A stretch of 64,000 nucleotides of DNA, from assembly GCF_040371945.1 (NCBI RefSeq), contig NZ_BAABWS010000001.1:1240001-1304000 (forward strand), written 5' to 3'. Below, one piece after another: positions 63,067 through 64,000 of this stretch. Both the position numbers and the translations under genes were made by a program. The stretch comes from Litorivita sp040371945. GTDB lineage: Bacteria > Pseudomonadota > Alphaproteobacteria > Rhodobacterales > Rhodobacteraceae. Under the pieces are notes generated by a model. That model worked only from the letters and a program-made list of their open reading frames with translations. It had not been told where the DNA came from and made no database searches. Positions within the stretch are counted from its first letter, which is position 1; every line of letters begins with the position of its first letter.

Positions 63067-64000
63067 TCACACCCAGCGCAGCCGCAGCAAAAGCGCGATC
63101 TGCACCGCGAAAATCGCCCCCATACCGCCGCACAGCCACCAAAAGGCCAAAGGCGCCTCGACCCCTGGCATGCCGCCGACATTGACCCCGAAGAGGCCGG
63201 TCAAAAAACCCAGCGGCAAAAACACCGCCGAAATAATCGAGATCAGATACATATTGCGGTTGAGCCGGTCAGACAGCTGCCCTGCCAGCTCCTCGCGAAG
63301 GACCGTCAGCCGCTCGCGCATCGCGTCGAGGTCTTCGATCATCCGCGTCATACGGTCGTGGGTCTCTTGCAAACGGCGCCGGTCCTCGGGGCCAATGGGG
63401 CCGCCGCCCTCGGACATCGCCAAAGCCTCCAGAGCATCGCGTTGCGGCGCGACATAGCGGCGAAAGGTGATCGAGCGCAGCCGGTGATCGACAAGCCTGC
63501 GCCGCAGCGAGGCCTCGGGCGTGCCCGCCACCTCGGCTTCGAGCGTGTCGGAAAAATCGTCCAACTCGCGGCCAAATCCGTCGATCCGCACCGCCAGACG
63601 CTCGGCCAAAAGCGCCAAAAACCCACCCGCGTTCATCACCGTGCCGCCGCGCAGCATCTCGATCAGATCTTCGATCGCCCGCATCCGACGGCGCGACACC
63701 GTCACGATCCGATGCGCATCCACCCAGGCCCGCACCGAGACCATATCCTCGGCCTCGGCCCCCTCGTTGAGATTGACCCCGCGCAAAATCACCAAGAACC
63801 CCTCGCCGATCCGCGTCGCGCGCGGGCGGGTTTCCTCGGCCAGAAGCGCCGAAATCGCATGCGGATCAAGATAGGCGAGATGCTCCTCGATCCATGGGCG
63901 CGCCTGCGGATGGGTGCCGTCCAGATGCACCCAAGCCAAAGCATCATCATGCAACAGCGCGATGGCCTCGCGTTCGGTCAATTGATCCGCACCTGCAATA
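63067..64000 (-). CDS. CorA/ZntB-family divalent cation transporter, 5' end cut by window
   Basis: The frame is open to base 64000, so the start is outside; a TTG at 63981 is only a possible internal start. A long cytoplasmic domain with coiled-coil helices (about 190-250) leads into two C-terminal membrane helices, the first ending in the family GxN motif (GVNVGGMPG). The family moves Mg, Zn or other divalent ions. The GVN form and extended VGGMPG loop suit the ZntB branch, by resemblance only. Confidence 0.9.
   Translation of the reverse strand, partial: IAGADQLTEREAIALLHDDALAWVHLDGTHPQARPWIEEHLAYLDPHAISALLAEETRPRATRIGEGFLVILRGVNLNEGAEAEDMVSVRAWVDAHRIVTVSRRRMRAIEDLIEMLRGGTVMNAGGFLALLAERLAVRIDGFGRELDDFSDTLEAEVAGTPEASLRRRLVDHRLRSITFRRYVAPQRDALEALAMSEGGGPIGPEDRRRLQETHDRMTRMIEDLDAMRERLTVLREELAGQLSDRLNRNMYLISIISAVFLPLGFLTGLFGVNVGGMPGVEAPLAFWWLCGGMGAIFAVQIALLLRLRWV

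Overview
The window looks like the chromosome of a Rhodobacterales alphaproteobacterium (Rhodobacter/Roseobacter group). Three things point there: GC-rich codon use; a bztABCD-type acidic amino acid ABC transporter; and the gene order rpmH-rnpA-yidD-ttcA-yidC-MOSC-engB-argB, together with one almost continuous block of translation and transcription genes. No rRNA, CRISPR array, transposase, integrase or prophage gene was seen. One tRNA gene (Trp, CCA) is present.

Layout. 1-3125 (minus): a TVP38/VTT membrane protein, a flavin disulfide oxidoreductase and a histidine kinase cut by the window edge. 3373-10337 (plus): rpmH, rnpA, yidD, ttcA, a membrane EAL protein, yidC, a MOSC protein and engB, many with overlapping stops and starts. 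10417-13524: an outer-membrane barrel protein, argB, a sterol-desaturase-like protein and a SixA-like phosphatase. 13590-18146 (minus): bztABCD, with a strong stem-loop after bztA. 18350-23963 (minus): a tightly packed set degQ-like, rarA, crcB, rluC-like, HAD phosphatase, ATP12 chaperone. 24144-24527: a DCC-family thiol protein.

24609-62199 (nearly all minus) is a ribosomal supercluster. Read from its 5' side it runs tRNA-Trp, secE, nusG, rplK, rplA, rplJ, rplL, rpoB, rpoC, [two unrelated genes], rpsL, rpsG, fusA, tuf, rpsJ, rplC, rplD, rplW, [476 bp structured gap], rplB, rpsS, rplV, rpsC, rplP, [four unrelated genes], rpmC, rpsQ, rplN, rplX, rplE, rpsN, rpsH, rplF, rplR, rpsE, rpmD, [secreted lectin gene], rplO, secY, adk, rpsM, rpsK, rpoA, rplQ. 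The classical S10/spc/alpha gene order is kept, but it is cut into modules. At most breaks I can read a hairpin terminator, and at several a new sigma70-like promoter (rpmC, rplO, rpsL, probably rpsM).

The most interesting signals are two. The first is the lectin cassette between rpmD and rplO: a VPLPA-CTERM secreted L-type lectin flanked by near-duplicate terminators that share a 15-nt direct repeat. The second is the rplW-rplB gap, which has a multi-stem RNA-like element (40800-40942) and a run of three UUCG-type hairpins (40597-40667) just before rplB. A four-gene cargo block between rplP and rpmC (HTTM-like protein and partner, 2OG-Fe oxygenase, two-repeat basic protein) is the third. 62238-64000 holds a hexapeptide acetyltransferase and a CorA/ZntB-type transporter that runs off the window.
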